The notes: generated from the letters alone by a model not told the origin. A stretch of 64,000 nucleotides of DNA from CAYMJM01 sp964391325 (GCA_964391325.1 CAYMJM010000003.1:1-64000); one strand, 5' to 3'. Shown: positions 51,588 to 61,313, numbered from the stretch's first letter. Numbers and translations are program-made.

Positions 51588-52573
51588 ACAAAGTAACAAG
51601 GCACGTACCAGTTTTGCTAAAAGAAGTTCTTAGCACCATTTCTCCCGAGGCAGGAGGAGTGTATGTTGATGCTACCCTTGGTGGAGGAGGTCACTTTTTT
51701 TCTTTACTAAATGCTATTCCCAAAAATACAAATCCAAGATCTGTATACATTGGTTTTGATCATGATGAGTCTGCAGTAAGGAGAATCATTAGGCAAATAG
51801 AAGTGGATTTCAAAGAGAGGTTTACTAATACTCGAGAGAATGTGTATGAGCTGACTACTCCAAGCAAGAGAGTTCTTCTAATAAACAAAAATTTTGAAAC
51901 TTTAAGTGAAGAACTAGCTCTTAGTAAGATTTATAAAGTTGATGGGATTATCGCTGATTTAGGGACATCACAAGATCAGTTAGATGATTTGACAAGGGGA
52001 TTCAGTTTTTTGGAGACGGGATCCTTGGATATGAGGATGGATAGTAAGTTGCAGATTAAGGCATCCGATTTATTAAAAATCTTGACACGACAGGAACTAA
52101 TCAAGCTCTTTAATAATTTAGCTGACATAAAAGGGAAAGAAGGAGAATGGATTGTGGAGGAAATAATGAAAGCGAGAGAGCATGGAGACATTAAGACAAC
52201 GGATGAATTGAAAAAAATAATTACCCGAGCTGTGCCTTTGAAAAGCGTTGGTTCGCGTACGAAAGGCATACGGAATAGACGTAACCTTGAGGCTAGAGTG
52301 TTTCAAGCTTTAAGAATTGCTGTTAATCATGAATTGGATTCATTACAGCAATTCCTGCCCCAAGCATTTGAAACACTCGAAGCCTTTGGTGTATTAGTGG
52401 TGATTTCTTTTCACTCTGGAGAGGACAGAATAGTGAAACACTATGTTAGATCTCTGGTAGAGCAGGAAGTAGCAGATTATGTCCATAAGTTAGTAAGACC
52501 AAGTATATCGGAGATCAAATATAATGCAAAAAGCTCTAGCGCAAGGCTTAGAGCTATCAGAAAAATTAAATAA
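51584..52573 (+). CDS. rsmH: 16S rRNA m4C1402 methyltransferase
   Basis: This 329-residue SAM enzyme has HVPVLLKEVL at the start, motif I VDATLGGGGHFFSLL, GIIADLGTSQDQLDD and RGFSFLETGSLDMRMD, and the C-terminal FEALRI-like VFQALRIAVNHEL and VVISFHSGEDRIVKHY. It methylates N4 of C1402 in 16S rRNA. It is translationally coupled to mraZ as in most bacteria. Confidence 0.97.
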   Translation: MNKVTRHVPVLLKEVLSTISPEAGGVYVDATLGGGGHFFSLLNAIPKNTNPRSVYIGFDHDESAVRRIIRQIEVDFKERFTNTRENVYELTTPSKRVLLINKNFETLSEELALSKIYKVDGIIADLGTSQDQLDDLTRGFSFLETGSLDMRMDSKLQIKASDLLKILTRQELIKLFNNLADIKGKEGEWIVEEIMKAREHGDIKTTDELKKIITRAVPLKSVGSRTKGIRNRRNLEARVFQALRIAVNHELDSLQQFLPQAFETLEAFGVLVVISFHSGEDRIVKHYVRSLVEQEVADYVHKLVRPSISEIKYNAKSSSARLRAIRKIK

Positions 52574-52625
52574 AGCACTTTTAACTATTATTCTGGTTGA
52601 TTATGCAATCAGCCGTAATTGCACA

Positions 52626-52955
52626 ATGAATAGACAAACAAAAAACAGAGCACAATCTGATTATATCCAAAGACAAATTTTTATAATAGCGGCAGTTTTA
52701 CTGGTTGTTTTTATAGTCGCACAATTCATAGTACTTGACTTAGCTGGTATTCATGGGCCTCAAATTACCAGGTTAAGACAGGAGCAAAACGAATTAAAAG
52801 TTTCTAATGAATTAAAGAGAGCGAAAATAAATGAATTGAACACCAGCAATGATATTAAAAGCTACGCTTCCCAAGATTTAGGGTTGGTGTCAACCCCGGT
52901 AACTACTTTGAAAGTAAAAGAAGATAATGTAACCGCATCTATTAATGGTAACTAA
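52626..52955 (+). CDS. FtsL-like small division protein
   Basis: This gene encodes 109 residues from the ATG at 52626; an earlier in-frame ATG at 52524 lies inside rsmH. A basic cytoplasmic tail is followed by one membrane helix (about 18-40) and then a coiled coil (QITRLRQEQNELKVSNELKRAKINELN). Topology, size and position between rsmH and the PBP gene fit FtsL, which links the divisome to the transpeptidase. Sequence similarity alone would not prove this. Confidence 0.75.
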   Translation: MNRQTKNRAQSDYIQRQIFIIAAVLLVVFIVAQFIVLDLAGIHGPQITRLRQEQNELKVSNELKRAKINELNTSNDIKSYASQDLGLVSTPVTTLKVKEDNVTASINGN

Positions 52956-52999
52956 TTTAGACTGGAAGTTTTAGTGGTACAGTAATTTCAGCTATAGAT

Positions 53000-54772
53000 A
53001 TGAAAAGTTCTCTTGGTAAAGGAAAACTTAAAATATTATCCATAATATTCATAGTCTTCTTTTTGTTAAACTTGGGATTTTTGGTTAGATGGCAGGTTTT
53101 TAATCATGAGAAATTTGTTGCTTTGGCCAGAGAACGTATTATGGATAATAAGATACCTTCGATTAGAGGAGAAATTCTTGCTGCTGATGGTTCTTCTCTA
53201 GCTTACTCAGAGCCAAGATATAATGTGGTCGTATATAAGACTGAATTAGAATACGCTGAAGAGCATAGCAAACAGACTAGAGAAGAGTTTATTTCCAAAG
53301 TTGCTGGTGCTCTTGAAATAGAGAAAGAAGTATTGGAAGATAGAATTAATGTCGAAGGTAATTGGTTAGTTATAGAAAACAAAGTCTCTTATGAAGTAAA
53401 AGAACGCTTATTGGAATTAAAAAGAGACAATGCTCCAGACAAGACATTGGACGGTATCAGATTAGAGTATACTTCTCAAAGAATTTATCCTGAAGGCGCT
53501 ATGGCTTGCCACGTTATCGGCTTCCTGGGAAAGAATGATCTAGGGGAAGATTTAGGAAGGGCTGGGTTGGAGCATTACTGGGAGGGATTACTAAAGGAGC
53601 AGGTTGGTTTTGATAATACTGAAGTAGACAGTTTCGGCAATATTATTGCCTTAGATAATGTCAATAATGTTGAAGCTAGAAGGGGAGCAACAATTTACAC
53701 GACCATTGATAAAAATCTACAGAGCATAGCTGATAGAGAAATACAAAAAGCAGTGGAAAAGTATAATGCAAAATCAGGAAGTGTAATAATTATGGATCCC
53801 AAAACAGGTAAAGTTATGGCACTATCTAATTACCCAAGCTTTAATCCCAATGAGTATCAAAAGGTACAAGATTCTATGTCGTTCAAGAATGTGGCAATTA
53901 CGGATCCGGCAGAACTAGGTTCTGTAGGCAAGGCTTTTACTATGGCTGCAGCTTTAGACTTGGATAAGATTGAGCCAGATACAGTTGTGATTAAGGGACA
54001 CAAGGGCTGCACAACTGTAGAGGAGGCAGAGAGGGAGTGGGAAATCTGTACTTATGATAAAAAATCCCAGCCGGCGATGACAACGACACAAGCATTGGTT
54101 AAGTCTGATAACCTAGCTCTCTATGAAATTTCCAAATTAATTGGACAACAAGATTTACAGGATTATTTACAAAGATTTGGTATTGGAACCCGGACAGATA
54201 TTGATATCTCAGGGGAATCTAATGGTGTTTTAAAAGATGTGTCACAATGGACAAATGTTGATACAGCCACGTATTCATTTGGTCATGGTTATCAGATGAC
54301 ACAATTGCAGGCGATAACTGGGATAGCGGCAATTGCAAATGGAGGGGAGCTTGTCAGACCTTATATTGTATCAAAGGTTGAAGAATCTAATGGAGATACA
54401 AAAGATTATGGGCCGGTGGTTGTCAGACGAGTAATACGTCAAACTACAGCGGATAAGTTGACTAATATGTTGTATGAAGTTTATAAATCTAACATACCTG
54501 AGTATCAATATAAAGATTTATCAAAATACAAAATAGCTATGAAATCCGGAACTGCAACCATCCCTTATAAAGACAGAGCGGGTTATTCAAAAGAGATAAA
54601 TGCTTCTTATATTGGATTTGACGCTTCGGATAAGTCTACTTTTATAATGTTAGTAAAACTGGAAGAACCAAAAGCAGTGGAGAGACTCTCTTTTTATAGT
54701 GCGAGGGTTGTATGGCTTGACATTTTCATCCAGGTAAAAGATTATTTAGGAGTACCTGAAATCGGCGGTTAA
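53000..54772 (+). CDS. ftsI: Class B penicillin-binding protein (FtsI/PBP2-like transpeptidase)
   Basis: This 590-residue protein has one N-terminal membrane helix, a pedestal domain (SIRGEILAADGSSLAYS) and a transpeptidase domain with SxxK at S308-K311 (SVGK), SDN at 369-371 and KSG at 515-517. It cross-links septal peptidoglycan. The Ser-Val-Gly-Lys form of the first motif is less usual than the common STxK but keeps both catalytic residues. Position directly after the ftsL-like gene supports FtsI. Confidence 0.93.
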   Translation: MKSSLGKGKLKILSIIFIVFFLLNLGFLVRWQVFNHEKFVALARERIMDNKIPSIRGEILAADGSSLAYSEPRYNVVVYKTELEYAEEHSKQTREEFISKVAGALEIEKEVLEDRINVEGNWLVIENKVSYEVKERLLELKRDNAPDKTLDGIRLEYTSQRIYPEGAMACHVIGFLGKNDLGEDLGRAGLEHYWEGLLKEQVGFDNTEVDSFGNIIALDNVNNVEARRGATIYTTIDKNLQSIADREIQKAVEKYNAKSGSVIIMDPKTGKVMALSNYPSFNPNEYQKVQDSMSFKNVAITDPAELGSVGKAFTMAAALDLDKIEPDTVVIKGHKGCTTVEEAEREWEICTYDKKSQPAMTTTQALVKSDNLALYEISKLIGQQDLQDYLQRFGIGTRTDIDISGESNGVLKDVSQWTNVDTATYSFGHGYQMTQLQAITGIAAIANGGELVRPYIVSKVEESNGDTKDYGPVVVRRVIRQTTADKLTNMLYEVYKSNIPEYQYKDLSKYKIAMKSGTATIPYKDRAGYSKEINASYIGFDASDKSTFIMLVKLEEPKAVERLSFYSARVVWLDIFIQVKDYLGVPEIGG

Positions 54773-54784
54773 GCTCATGTCATC

Positions 54785-55951
54785 ATGACTAAGAAAGAGT
54801 ATTTATCATGGCTTGCGAACATCTTTTATTGGTATACCAGATATTTGAGTAATCGTTCCGCAGCAAAAGAAGCCAGATTATCCAGTCAAAATTTTCTCTC
54901 TAGGCATAGGAAGGTTTTCGAACGTATTGAGATAGGATGTTCCTTGTCGCCAGAAGAGTTAGTGGCGAAGGGTTTCGACACAAAAGATATTATAAAGATA
55001 ATTGATTTTATATACGACTCCCTAGGGATTAGAGACGTAAGATTTGGGATACGGTGGAGCGAAGCAGTAAATGCCAAAGGTGAAGTGGACTTGAGCTTTT
55101 ATAAGCCTTATTTAAAACATTTACTGTCGGGGAAATTCTCAATTTGTTTGAATGTAGGGCCAATTAAAACTTTTCGTTGGCCGGAGCAGCATGTGCCCCA
55201 ACAAATACTAAGATCGCTTAAAGATTTACCTGACAAAGGCACATGCTTAGAGCAGAAAGATCCCCTAATAGAATATGCCTTAGATTATTTACGGAACTTG
55301 GTTGAGAGCTTGAAGCAAAATTTTTCTGCGCAAGAGCTCAATTATGTTACATGTATTCAGCCCGAAAATGAACCACTAAAGCAGTTCGGAGAATATGGAT
55401 GGTTGTTAAACCCGGAATATTTGAAAAATCTCATTCTATATTTTCATAAAGTTTTTCCTAATCGTAGTTACATGTTAAGTAGTTCTGGATGCTTACAAGC
55501 TACAAAAATACAAACCATTTTTAGTGAAATAATTAGAAATGTTTCTACTCTATTCAGTCAGTTGGTTATGGGAATAAACTATTATTATGAGTTTCCCGGA
55601 AAGTCTACTTTACCAGTTTTTAAAGAGTTTGATGATATTCTCTTTTCCCAGAAGAAAAGAAACTTATGTAAAGAGAATATAGAGTTTTCTGAGAGTATTG
55701 GCTACAAAATCGAAGTTGCAGAAGCACAAATGGAAGGATGGGGTACAAATATTCAAACCCCTGGCAATTCAATAAGAGAATTTCGATATGTTATTTTAAG
55801 ATGTGCAAGTCACTTATTGAATCTAAAACAAGTTATGTCTATTATTAGAGTATGGGGAATAGAAAATCTTGCAGTGGCTTGGATACGGGGTAATTTGAAT
55901 AAAGACCAGAAAAAGATAATTTATTTAATAAAAGAGATTAATAATATATAG
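54785..55951 (+). CDS. Clan GH-A-like (beta/alpha)8 glycoside hydrolase inside the dcw cluster
   Basis: This 388-residue protein shows the signs of a clan GH-A TIM-barrel glycosidase. The sequence IQPENEPLKQ with Asn195-Glu196-Pro197 is the usual acid/base site, and EVAEAQMEGWG with Glu313 is a fit for the nucleophile. VRFGIRWSEAV and CLNVGPIK would be earlier strands. No signal peptide is obvious, so it may act in the cytoplasm or be exported another way. It starts 12 bases after ftsI and sits before murA, so it is expressed with wall genes. The exact family and substrate are unknown. Confidence 0.6.
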   Translation: MTKKEYLSWLANIFYWYTRYLSNRSAAKEARLSSQNFLSRHRKVFERIEIGCSLSPEELVAKGFDTKDIIKIIDFIYDSLGIRDVRFGIRWSEAVNAKGEVDLSFYKPYLKHLLSGKFSICLNVGPIKTFRWPEQHVPQQILRSLKDLPDKGTCLEQKDPLIEYALDYLRNLVESLKQNFSAQELNYVTCIQPENEPLKQFGEYGWLLNPEYLKNLILYFHKVFPNRSYMLSSSGCLQATKIQTIFSEIIRNVSTLFSQLVMGINYYYEFPGKSTLPVFKEFDDILFSQKKRNLCKENIEFSESIGYKIEVAEAQMEGWGTNIQTPGNSIREFRYVILRCASHLLNLKQVMSIIRVWGIENLAVAWIRGNLNKDQKKIIYLIKEINNI

Positions 55952-56033
55952 TATAAAGCAATTGGTGATGTTATATTGAAAGTAGCGTTAGTAGATTACC
56001 GTTCTCTAGTTACTAATTTTTATATACATTGTA

Positions 56034-57317
56034 ATGTCTTCTTATAAAGTCGTAGGCGGTAGGCCTTTGAAAGGAACAATTACTCCTATGGGTAATAAAA
56101 ATGCCGCATTGCCCATAATCGCTGCAACTATGCTCACAAGCGAGAAAGTAACACTGACGAATGTTCCTGATATCTCTGACGTGAGAATACAATTTAAGAT
56201 TTTAAAGAAGTTAGGGGTAGATGTAGAATACAATCGTCAGGCAAACAAAGCAGTAATTCATGCCAAGAAGCTTAAGACTACTAAACTTGACAAGCAGGAT
56301 GTATTAAAAACTAGAGGTTCCATTTTATTTTTAGGACCGTTAATTGCACGGGCAGGGAAAGCGACACTGTGGTCAACTGGTGGCTGTAGCTTAGGGAAAA
56401 GACCAGTTGATAGTTATTTCCAGGCAATATCAAAGCTGGGAGCTAAAGTCCGCTACGAAGGAGATTCTTTTGTCGTGGATGCGCCTAAATTAAAGGGAAC
56501 GAAAGTATGGCAGGCTGAAAAAGCTGTAACAGGAACAGAGAATTTAATCATGGCTGCAGTTCTGGCAAAAGGGACTACTGAAATTATTAATGCAGCATCC
56601 GAACCACATGTTCAAGATTTATGTAACATGCTAAATTCAATGGGTGCTAAAATCACAGGGGTAGGAAGCGATAGATTACTTATTGAAGGGGTAGAAATAC
56701 TATATGGCACAGAACATAGGATAAATAATGACTTCATGGAGGTTGGGACATTTATTACAGCTGCTGTAGTTACAGGTGGAAGTCTCCGTATAGAGAATGC
56801 CATGCCGGAATACATGGATATGATACTTAATGAGTTTGCAAAATTTGGAGTGAAAACGAAGTGGGATGGCGATACTCTTGTAGTTTCTGACAATCAAAGT
56901 CTTAAAACTAAGGCTTGCTTAGATGGGTCAATGAACAAAGTAGAGTGCCTGCCGTGGCCAGGCTTCCCTCCTGACTTACTGCAGTTTATGATTGTTTTGG
57001 CAACTCAAAGCAGTGGAAGAATTTTGATACATGACAAATTATATGAAGGCAGGCTGTTTTATACCTCAGAATTAAACAACATGGGGGCTGACATATTTCT
57101 TTCAGACCCACATAGGTTAATTGTTTTTGGTAAAACCCCCCTTAGAGGTAAAGTGCTTAAATCTCCCGATATCCGTGCAGGAATGTCTTTGCTGGTAGCC
57201 GCTTTATGTGCTAGAGGAGAAAGCATAATTGAGCGGGGAGAAATCATTGAGAGAGGATATAGTAATATTGAGGAACGATTTAAAAGTCTAGGGGCTAATA
57301 TAGAGAGGCTAGACTAA
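56034..57317 (+). CDS. murA: UDP-N-acetylglucosamine 1-carboxyvinyltransferase
   Basis: This 427-residue enzyme has the inside-out alpha/beta barrel pattern with GNKNAALPIIAATML (Lys22, Asn23) and the catalytic loop GGCSLGKRPVD with Cys118, the target of fosfomycin. The closing Arg-containing segment SPDIRAGMSLLVAALCARG is present. It starts peptidoglycan synthesis by adding enolpyruvate to UDP-GlcNAc. Length is normal. Confidence 0.97.
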   Translation: MSSYKVVGGRPLKGTITPMGNKNAALPIIAATMLTSEKVTLTNVPDISDVRIQFKILKKLGVDVEYNRQANKAVIHAKKLKTTKLDKQDVLKTRGSILFLGPLIARAGKATLWSTGGCSLGKRPVDSYFQAISKLGAKVRYEGDSFVVDAPKLKGTKVWQAEKAVTGTENLIMAAVLAKGTTEIINAASEPHVQDLCNMLNSMGAKITGVGSDRLLIEGVEILYGTEHRINNDFMEVGTFITAAVVTGGSLRIENAMPEYMDMILNEFAKFGVKTKWDGDTLVVSDNQSLKTKACLDGSMNKVECLPWPGFPPDLLQFMIVLATQSSGRILIHDKLYEGRLFYTSELNNMGADIFLSDPHRLIVFGKTPLRGKVLKSPDIRAGMSLLVAALCARGESIIERGEIIERGYSNIEERFKSLGANIERLD

Positions 57318-57363
57318 TTATCTGAGATGACATTCTTCTTGATATTTGCTATAAATAGAACAG

Positions 57364-58140
57364 ATGAACATTCCTAGAAAAATTTTAAAACAAGTTTTGA
57401 CAGTATTGTCTAGATGGGCTATTGCCAAGCATGACATGGAATTGATTGTAGTTACGGGCTTTTATGGAACAGAAATTGTAAGAGAAGGGATATACGAGCT
57501 TTTGAGTGAGACTTATACTGTCAGAAGGAACACTACTCAAATCGTGTGGGATATGTCAATTCCCCTAGCTGTATTAGGTTATCCAGATAAGAAGAGAAAT
57601 TTATTTCAATGGATCGGTTTGATTATCCGGGCTACGGCGTATTTGGCAATTGGAGGTAAAAATCCCCATAAATTGATCCTCAATGCTAACTGTACATTTG
57701 AGGAAACAGCACATTTTTGGGCTGCGTTTTTGAGGCCGGATTATCTGATAGTTTTAAACTATGACAAAGATTCAAAAATCGTTGATGCTTTAGTGGGAAG
57801 ATTAAAACCAGAAAAAAGTATTTTAATCTATGACAAGGATAATGTTGACTTTGAAAAATTAAACAAAGCAAAATATAAAGATACTTTTGTTTATGGGAAA
57901 AACAAGGTTGCTTTAGTTTACAACGTTCAGCTTCGGGAAATAACCTATAAGGAAGAAGTCTTAAAGATCCCTGATGCCGTTCCAAAAGTTACGATACCTC
58001 ATATTGCAGCTATTTTTGCTGTGGTCATTAAGCAGGGAATACAATTCTCTGAAGCTGGATTTGGCGCTCTTAAATTTGATATGGGTGCTCTTTTAGTTAA
58101 GCGGATTAAAGCCAACTTTGAAAAAGCAGGAACTAACTAA
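57364..58140 (+). CDS. Mur-ligase-like protein with a degenerate P-loop
   Basis: This 258-residue protein has the central-domain layout of MurF/MurE. It begins LIVVTGFYGTEIVREGIYELL where active ligases have a TGSxGKTTTK loop; here Gly-Lys-Thr is changed to Gly35-Thr36-Glu37. An MSIPLAVLG strand matches the MurF N-x-x-x-G-x-P-L region, and a late IPHIAAIFAV resembles the start of the next helix. The C-terminal substrate domain is missing or reduced. It is probably unable to bind ATP in the usual way. Its position between murA and murE suggests a non-catalytic or altered role in wall synthesis. Confidence 0.6.
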   Translation: MNIPRKILKQVLTVLSRWAIAKHDMELIVVTGFYGTEIVREGIYELLSETYTVRRNTTQIVWDMSIPLAVLGYPDKKRNLFQWIGLIIRATAYLAIGGKNPHKLILNANCTFEETAHFWAAFLRPDYLIVLNYDKDSKIVDALVGRLKPEKSILIYDKDNVDFEKLNKAKYKDTFVYGKNKVALVYNVQLREITYKEEVLKIPDAVPKVTIPHIAAIFAVVIKQGIQFSEAGFGALKFDMGALLVKRIKANFEKAGTN

Positions 58141-58687
58141 AAAACAGCAAAAGGTGATTTTTTCCAAAGATAAAATTACCAAAAAGGATTTTGATACTTT
58201 GTATGAAATATACTATAAGAAAGTATATGATTTTACTTTGAAGCGTGTTTCGGATTCACATATAGCTGAAGATCTAACAAGCTCCATTTTTGAGAAAATC
58301 GTAAAGTCTATAGATGACTTCCAGTGGCAAGGCATTACGATAAGTGCATGGATTTTTAGGATAGCGAGGAATAGAATTATTGATTATTATCGTAAGAGCA
58401 ACAAGTATAAAGGGAATGTCTCTTTGGAAGAGGTTTCCAACTTTATAGAATCAAAAGTACAGAGTACTATGGAGATAATGATTGATGATGAAATACAGAT
58501 TAAGCTTTATAACGCAATACGAGAATTCAGGGATGAAGATCAATATTTAATTTATTATAAATACTTCGAGGGGTTAAATAATAAAAAGATAGCGGAAATG
58601 ATGAAGATGTCTGAGACAAATATTGGGACAAGGTTACATAGAATACGGAAAAAGCTAAGAAAGTATTTGCAAGAAACAGAAAATTAA
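58118..58687 (+). CDS. Small sigma-70 family (ECF-like) sigma factor
   Basis: This gene encodes 189 residues from a TTG at 58118, which overlaps the preceding gene by 23 bases. A GTG at about 58154 is an alternative start. Region 2 is LYEIYYKKVYDFTLKRVSDSHIAEDLTSSIFEKI, with the DNA-melting part AWIFRIARNRIIDYYRK. Region 4 is YYKYFEGLNNKKIAEMMKMSETNIGTRLHR. No anti-sigma factor is adjacent. It is embedded in the dcw cluster between a Mur-like gene and murE, so it may connect wall status with transcription. Confidence 0.88.
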   Translation: MKKQELTKKQQKVIFSKDKITKKDFDTLYEIYYKKVYDFTLKRVSDSHIAEDLTSSIFEKIVKSIDDFQWQGITISAWIFRIARNRIIDYYRKSNKYKGNVSLEEVSNFIESKVQSTMEIMIDDEIQIKLYNAIREFRDEDQYLIYYKYFEGLNNKKIAEMMKMSETNIGTRLHRIRKKLRKYLQETEN

Positions 58688-58693
58688 ATCATC

Positions 58694-60052
58694 ATGATGT
58701 TAAGGAGATTTAAAAACTTTTACCATAAATTCCAAGCTCTTTTGGCCAATATTTATTACTTATTTCCTTCAAGAAAGTTAAAAATTATAGGGGTAACTGG
58801 TACGGATGGTAAGACAACGACTGTTGCGATGATCTATCATGTATTGAAAGTGGCAAAAGTAAAAGTAGGAATGATAAGTACAATTGAAGTTCTTATTGGT
58901 AATAAGTCTTACGATTCCGGTTTTCATGTAACTACGCCAGAGCCTTGGCAATTGCCTAAGTACTTACACTTAATGCGTAAAGAGGGAGTGAAATTTGTAA
59001 TTATTGAAGCAACTTCTAATGGGTTAGAACAAAATCGTTTGTTTGGGATTAAGTTTGATTCCTCAGCTATAACTAATATTAAAGAAGATCACCTTGATTA
59101 CCATCACACATGGGAAAATTATGCTGAAGCTAAGTTTAGGCTGTTACAGCAGACCAAGGATCATGGGTTAGCTGTAATGAATTTGGATGACTCAAAAGCT
59201 GCAAAATGGCTACAAAGAGAATCGCGGATTTTACCACAAACACTTTATGCTAAATGGGTAACAAAAAAGTCATTACAAAATAAGCAACTTACGCGTGAAG
59301 GCATAAAGTTTGACTATAAAGGCGTGAACTTCAGAGTACCAATTTTGGGTGATTATAATTTTGAGAATGTGTTGCAGGTGATTGGTGTTTGTGAAAGATA
59401 CTTAGATCTGGAAAATATACGAGAAGCTCTGCTTTCTTTTAATAGTCCGGAAGGAAGAATGCAATTGATGCAGGTTGAGCCGTTTGTAGTAATAGTAGAT
59501 TTTGCTCATACTCCCGAAGCCCTGAGGAAAGCACTTCAGTCAGTTGAAAAATTAAAGCGTGCTAAAAAGAATCGAATTATTACTGTTTTTGGTTGTGCTG
59601 GTCAAAGAGATAAGGGTAGGCGCAGGATGGGAGAGATTAGCGCACAGTATTCTGATATTACAATTCTAACCGCAGAAGACCCTCGTGATGAAGAATTGGG
59701 TGATATCAACAATGAAGTTTTCAGTTATGCAGAAAAGAAAAACGGAGTTTTAGTCGAACGATTTACGAATCATGATGCTTATGGCATTAGAGATCTCAAG
59801 GATATTAAAGCAAAAGTTGCCCTAGTAGTAAAAAATCAGGATAAACCGTTTTTAGCTTTTGATGAGAATTCTATAAGAAGTCGTGAAGATGCAATTGAGC
59901 TAGCCTTGAGACTTGCTAATTCTGATGATATTGTATTTATTACTGGAAAAGGTCATGAAAAAAGCATGGCCTTTGGTAAACAGTTAAAAGAATATGCCTG
60001 GTCTGATCAGAAAGTAGTAAACAGAAAGCTAAAGAAAGTTCTTAAGTCATAA
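58694..60052 (+). CDS. murE: UDP-MurNAc-tripeptide synthetase (MurE-type Mur ligase)
   Basis: This 452-residue ligase has the ATP-binding VTGTDGKTTTVAMIYHVL near residue 35, TTPEPWQLPKYL, ATSNGLEQNRLFGI and NIKEDHLDYHHTWENYAEAK. The C-terminal domain has FAHTPEAL, CAGQRDKGRRRMGEI and AEDPRDEE. The usual N-terminal MurE domain is reduced to about 30 residues. The DPR motif resembles the DNPR of enzymes that add meso-diaminopimelate, but this is not decisive. It adds the third residue to the wall peptide. The convergent polymerase gene overlaps by 6 bases. Confidence 0.9.
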   Translation: MMLRRFKNFYHKFQALLANIYYLFPSRKLKIIGVTGTDGKTTTVAMIYHVLKVAKVKVGMISTIEVLIGNKSYDSGFHVTTPEPWQLPKYLHLMRKEGVKFVIIEATSNGLEQNRLFGIKFDSSAITNIKEDHLDYHHTWENYAEAKFRLLQQTKDHGLAVMNLDDSKAAKWLQRESRILPQTLYAKWVTKKSLQNKQLTREGIKFDYKGVNFRVPILGDYNFENVLQVIGVCERYLDLENIREALLSFNSPEGRMQLMQVEPFVVIVDFAHTPEALRKALQSVEKLKRAKKNRIITVFGCAGQRDKGRRRMGEISAQYSDITILTAEDPRDEELGDINNEVFSYAEKKNGVLVERFTNHDAYGIRDLKDIKAKVALVVKNQDKPFLAFDENSIRSREDAIELALRLANSDDIVFITGKGHEKSMAFGKQLKEYAWSDQKVVNRKLKKVLKS

Positions 60053-61309
60053 GGTATGAAACCGCATTTCAGGCGTCTCAATATTCAGTTCAGATTCTTT
60101 GGCCTTTTCATACAGTATATCAGCAGATCTAATAGTAAAATTTCCGAAACGGCTATTTATTTGATCTAATGCTTTGTCAAGTGTTAGAGTTCTAGTTTGT
60201 TGGAGATCTTCAAAACTGATCATATCAGGGGTTGTTAAGTTTCCCACTCCGACAACCAATTGTCTTATTCTTGTCTGCTCAAGGTTCACTTCTCCTAAAA
60301 TATGTTTGCAGACCTGATATATCGTGTATCCGTTATTGGTATTGCCTGGCAAGTGTTTACTCCTATGGAACCATCCTCCTGCTCCCCAGCCATAATTAGA
60401 TGAATTTTCCGGTACAAGGTTTAAATATACAGTTCTGCATTTTTGCCTGTGTTTTCTTAGTCTTATCGCGATACGTTCAATCAGTTTTCGCGCTAGCTTT
60501 TGTAGGCTAGAAATATTATTTGTTGCTTGATCTAGTGTGTGTGCGTGTTGCATGCTTTGAGCAGGTTTAGACGGTGCATATTTAATAGGCTCAAAATGAT
60601 AGCCATGTAGAAGGGATTTTAAGCGTAGGTAGTAACCGCCTACTATAGTATACAATTCTTTGTCAGAAAGTGCTTTTAAGTCTCTTACCTTATAAATACC
60701 TCTACTATACATTTTTTTTGTGATTCGGCGTCCTATACCCCATATATCCTCTAGAAGCATTGGGTCTAGGTACTTGGCTCTTTCTTCCCAAGCGATAACA
60801 GATAGTCCGTCGGGTTTGTCATAGTTGGAGGCAACTTTTGCAAGCAATTTATTATTTCCAAGACCTATTGAGCAAGTAAAAGTTACTCCAAGTCCATCTA
60901 TGATAGATTGTTTTATATTATATTCTATCTCTTCCAGTTCATATAAATCTTTGTCAGTCATAGTTAAATCTAAAAAAGCCTCGTCTATGCTATACACTTC
61001 TATTAAGGGAGAGTATTTTTTAAGTAGATCTATAAATTTAGTATGAAGTTCGTAATATTTAATATGATCAATATTGGCTAACTCAAATGTTGGGTCTATT
61101 TGTTTTGCTTCATTATATCTGGTACTCAGTCCGATGCCTTGTTTCTTTGCAGGATAAGAGGCTGCAATTATAGCTGATCCCCAATAGGCTCTTCTCCCTA
61201 CTCCCATTGATTTATTCCTCAAAAAGGGATTAGCCTGTTGTTCAGCAGAAGCGAAGAAGGAGTTAAGATCTATATGCATGATTTTGTTTGTTGGTTTAGG
61301 GATATTCAT
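60047..61309 (-). CDS. dinB: Y-family DNA polymerase (DinB/UmuC-like)
   Basis: This 420-residue translesion polymerase has MHIDLNSFFASAEQQ with the first catalytic Asp, YSIDEAFLDLT with Asp-Glu, and the thumb helix-hairpin-helix MLLEDIWGIGRRITKKM. A little-finger domain follows. It copies past damaged bases with low fidelity. A small gene encoded just upstream (4-base gap) is probably its partner. Confidence 0.93.
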   Translation of the reverse strand: MNIPKPTNKIMHIDLNSFFASAEQQANPFLRNKSMGVGRRAYWGSAIIAASYPAKKQGIGLSTRYNEAKQIDPTFELANIDHIKYYELHTKFIDLLKKYSPLIEVYSIDEAFLDLTMTDKDLYELEEIEYNIKQSIIDGLGVTFTCSIGLGNNKLLAKVASNYDKPDGLSVIAWEERAKYLDPMLLEDIWGIGRRITKKMYSRGIYKVRDLKALSDKELYTIVGGYYLRLKSLLHGYHFEPIKYAPSKPAQSMQHAHTLDQATNNISSLQKLARKLIERIAIRLRKHRQKCRTVYLNLVPENSSNYGWGAGGWFHRSKHLPGNTNNGYTIYQVCKHILGEVNLEQTRIRQLVVGVGNLTTPDMISFEDLQQTRTLTLDKALDQINSRFGNFTIRSADILYEKAKESELNIETPEMRFHTL

Positions 61310-61313
61310 ATAT

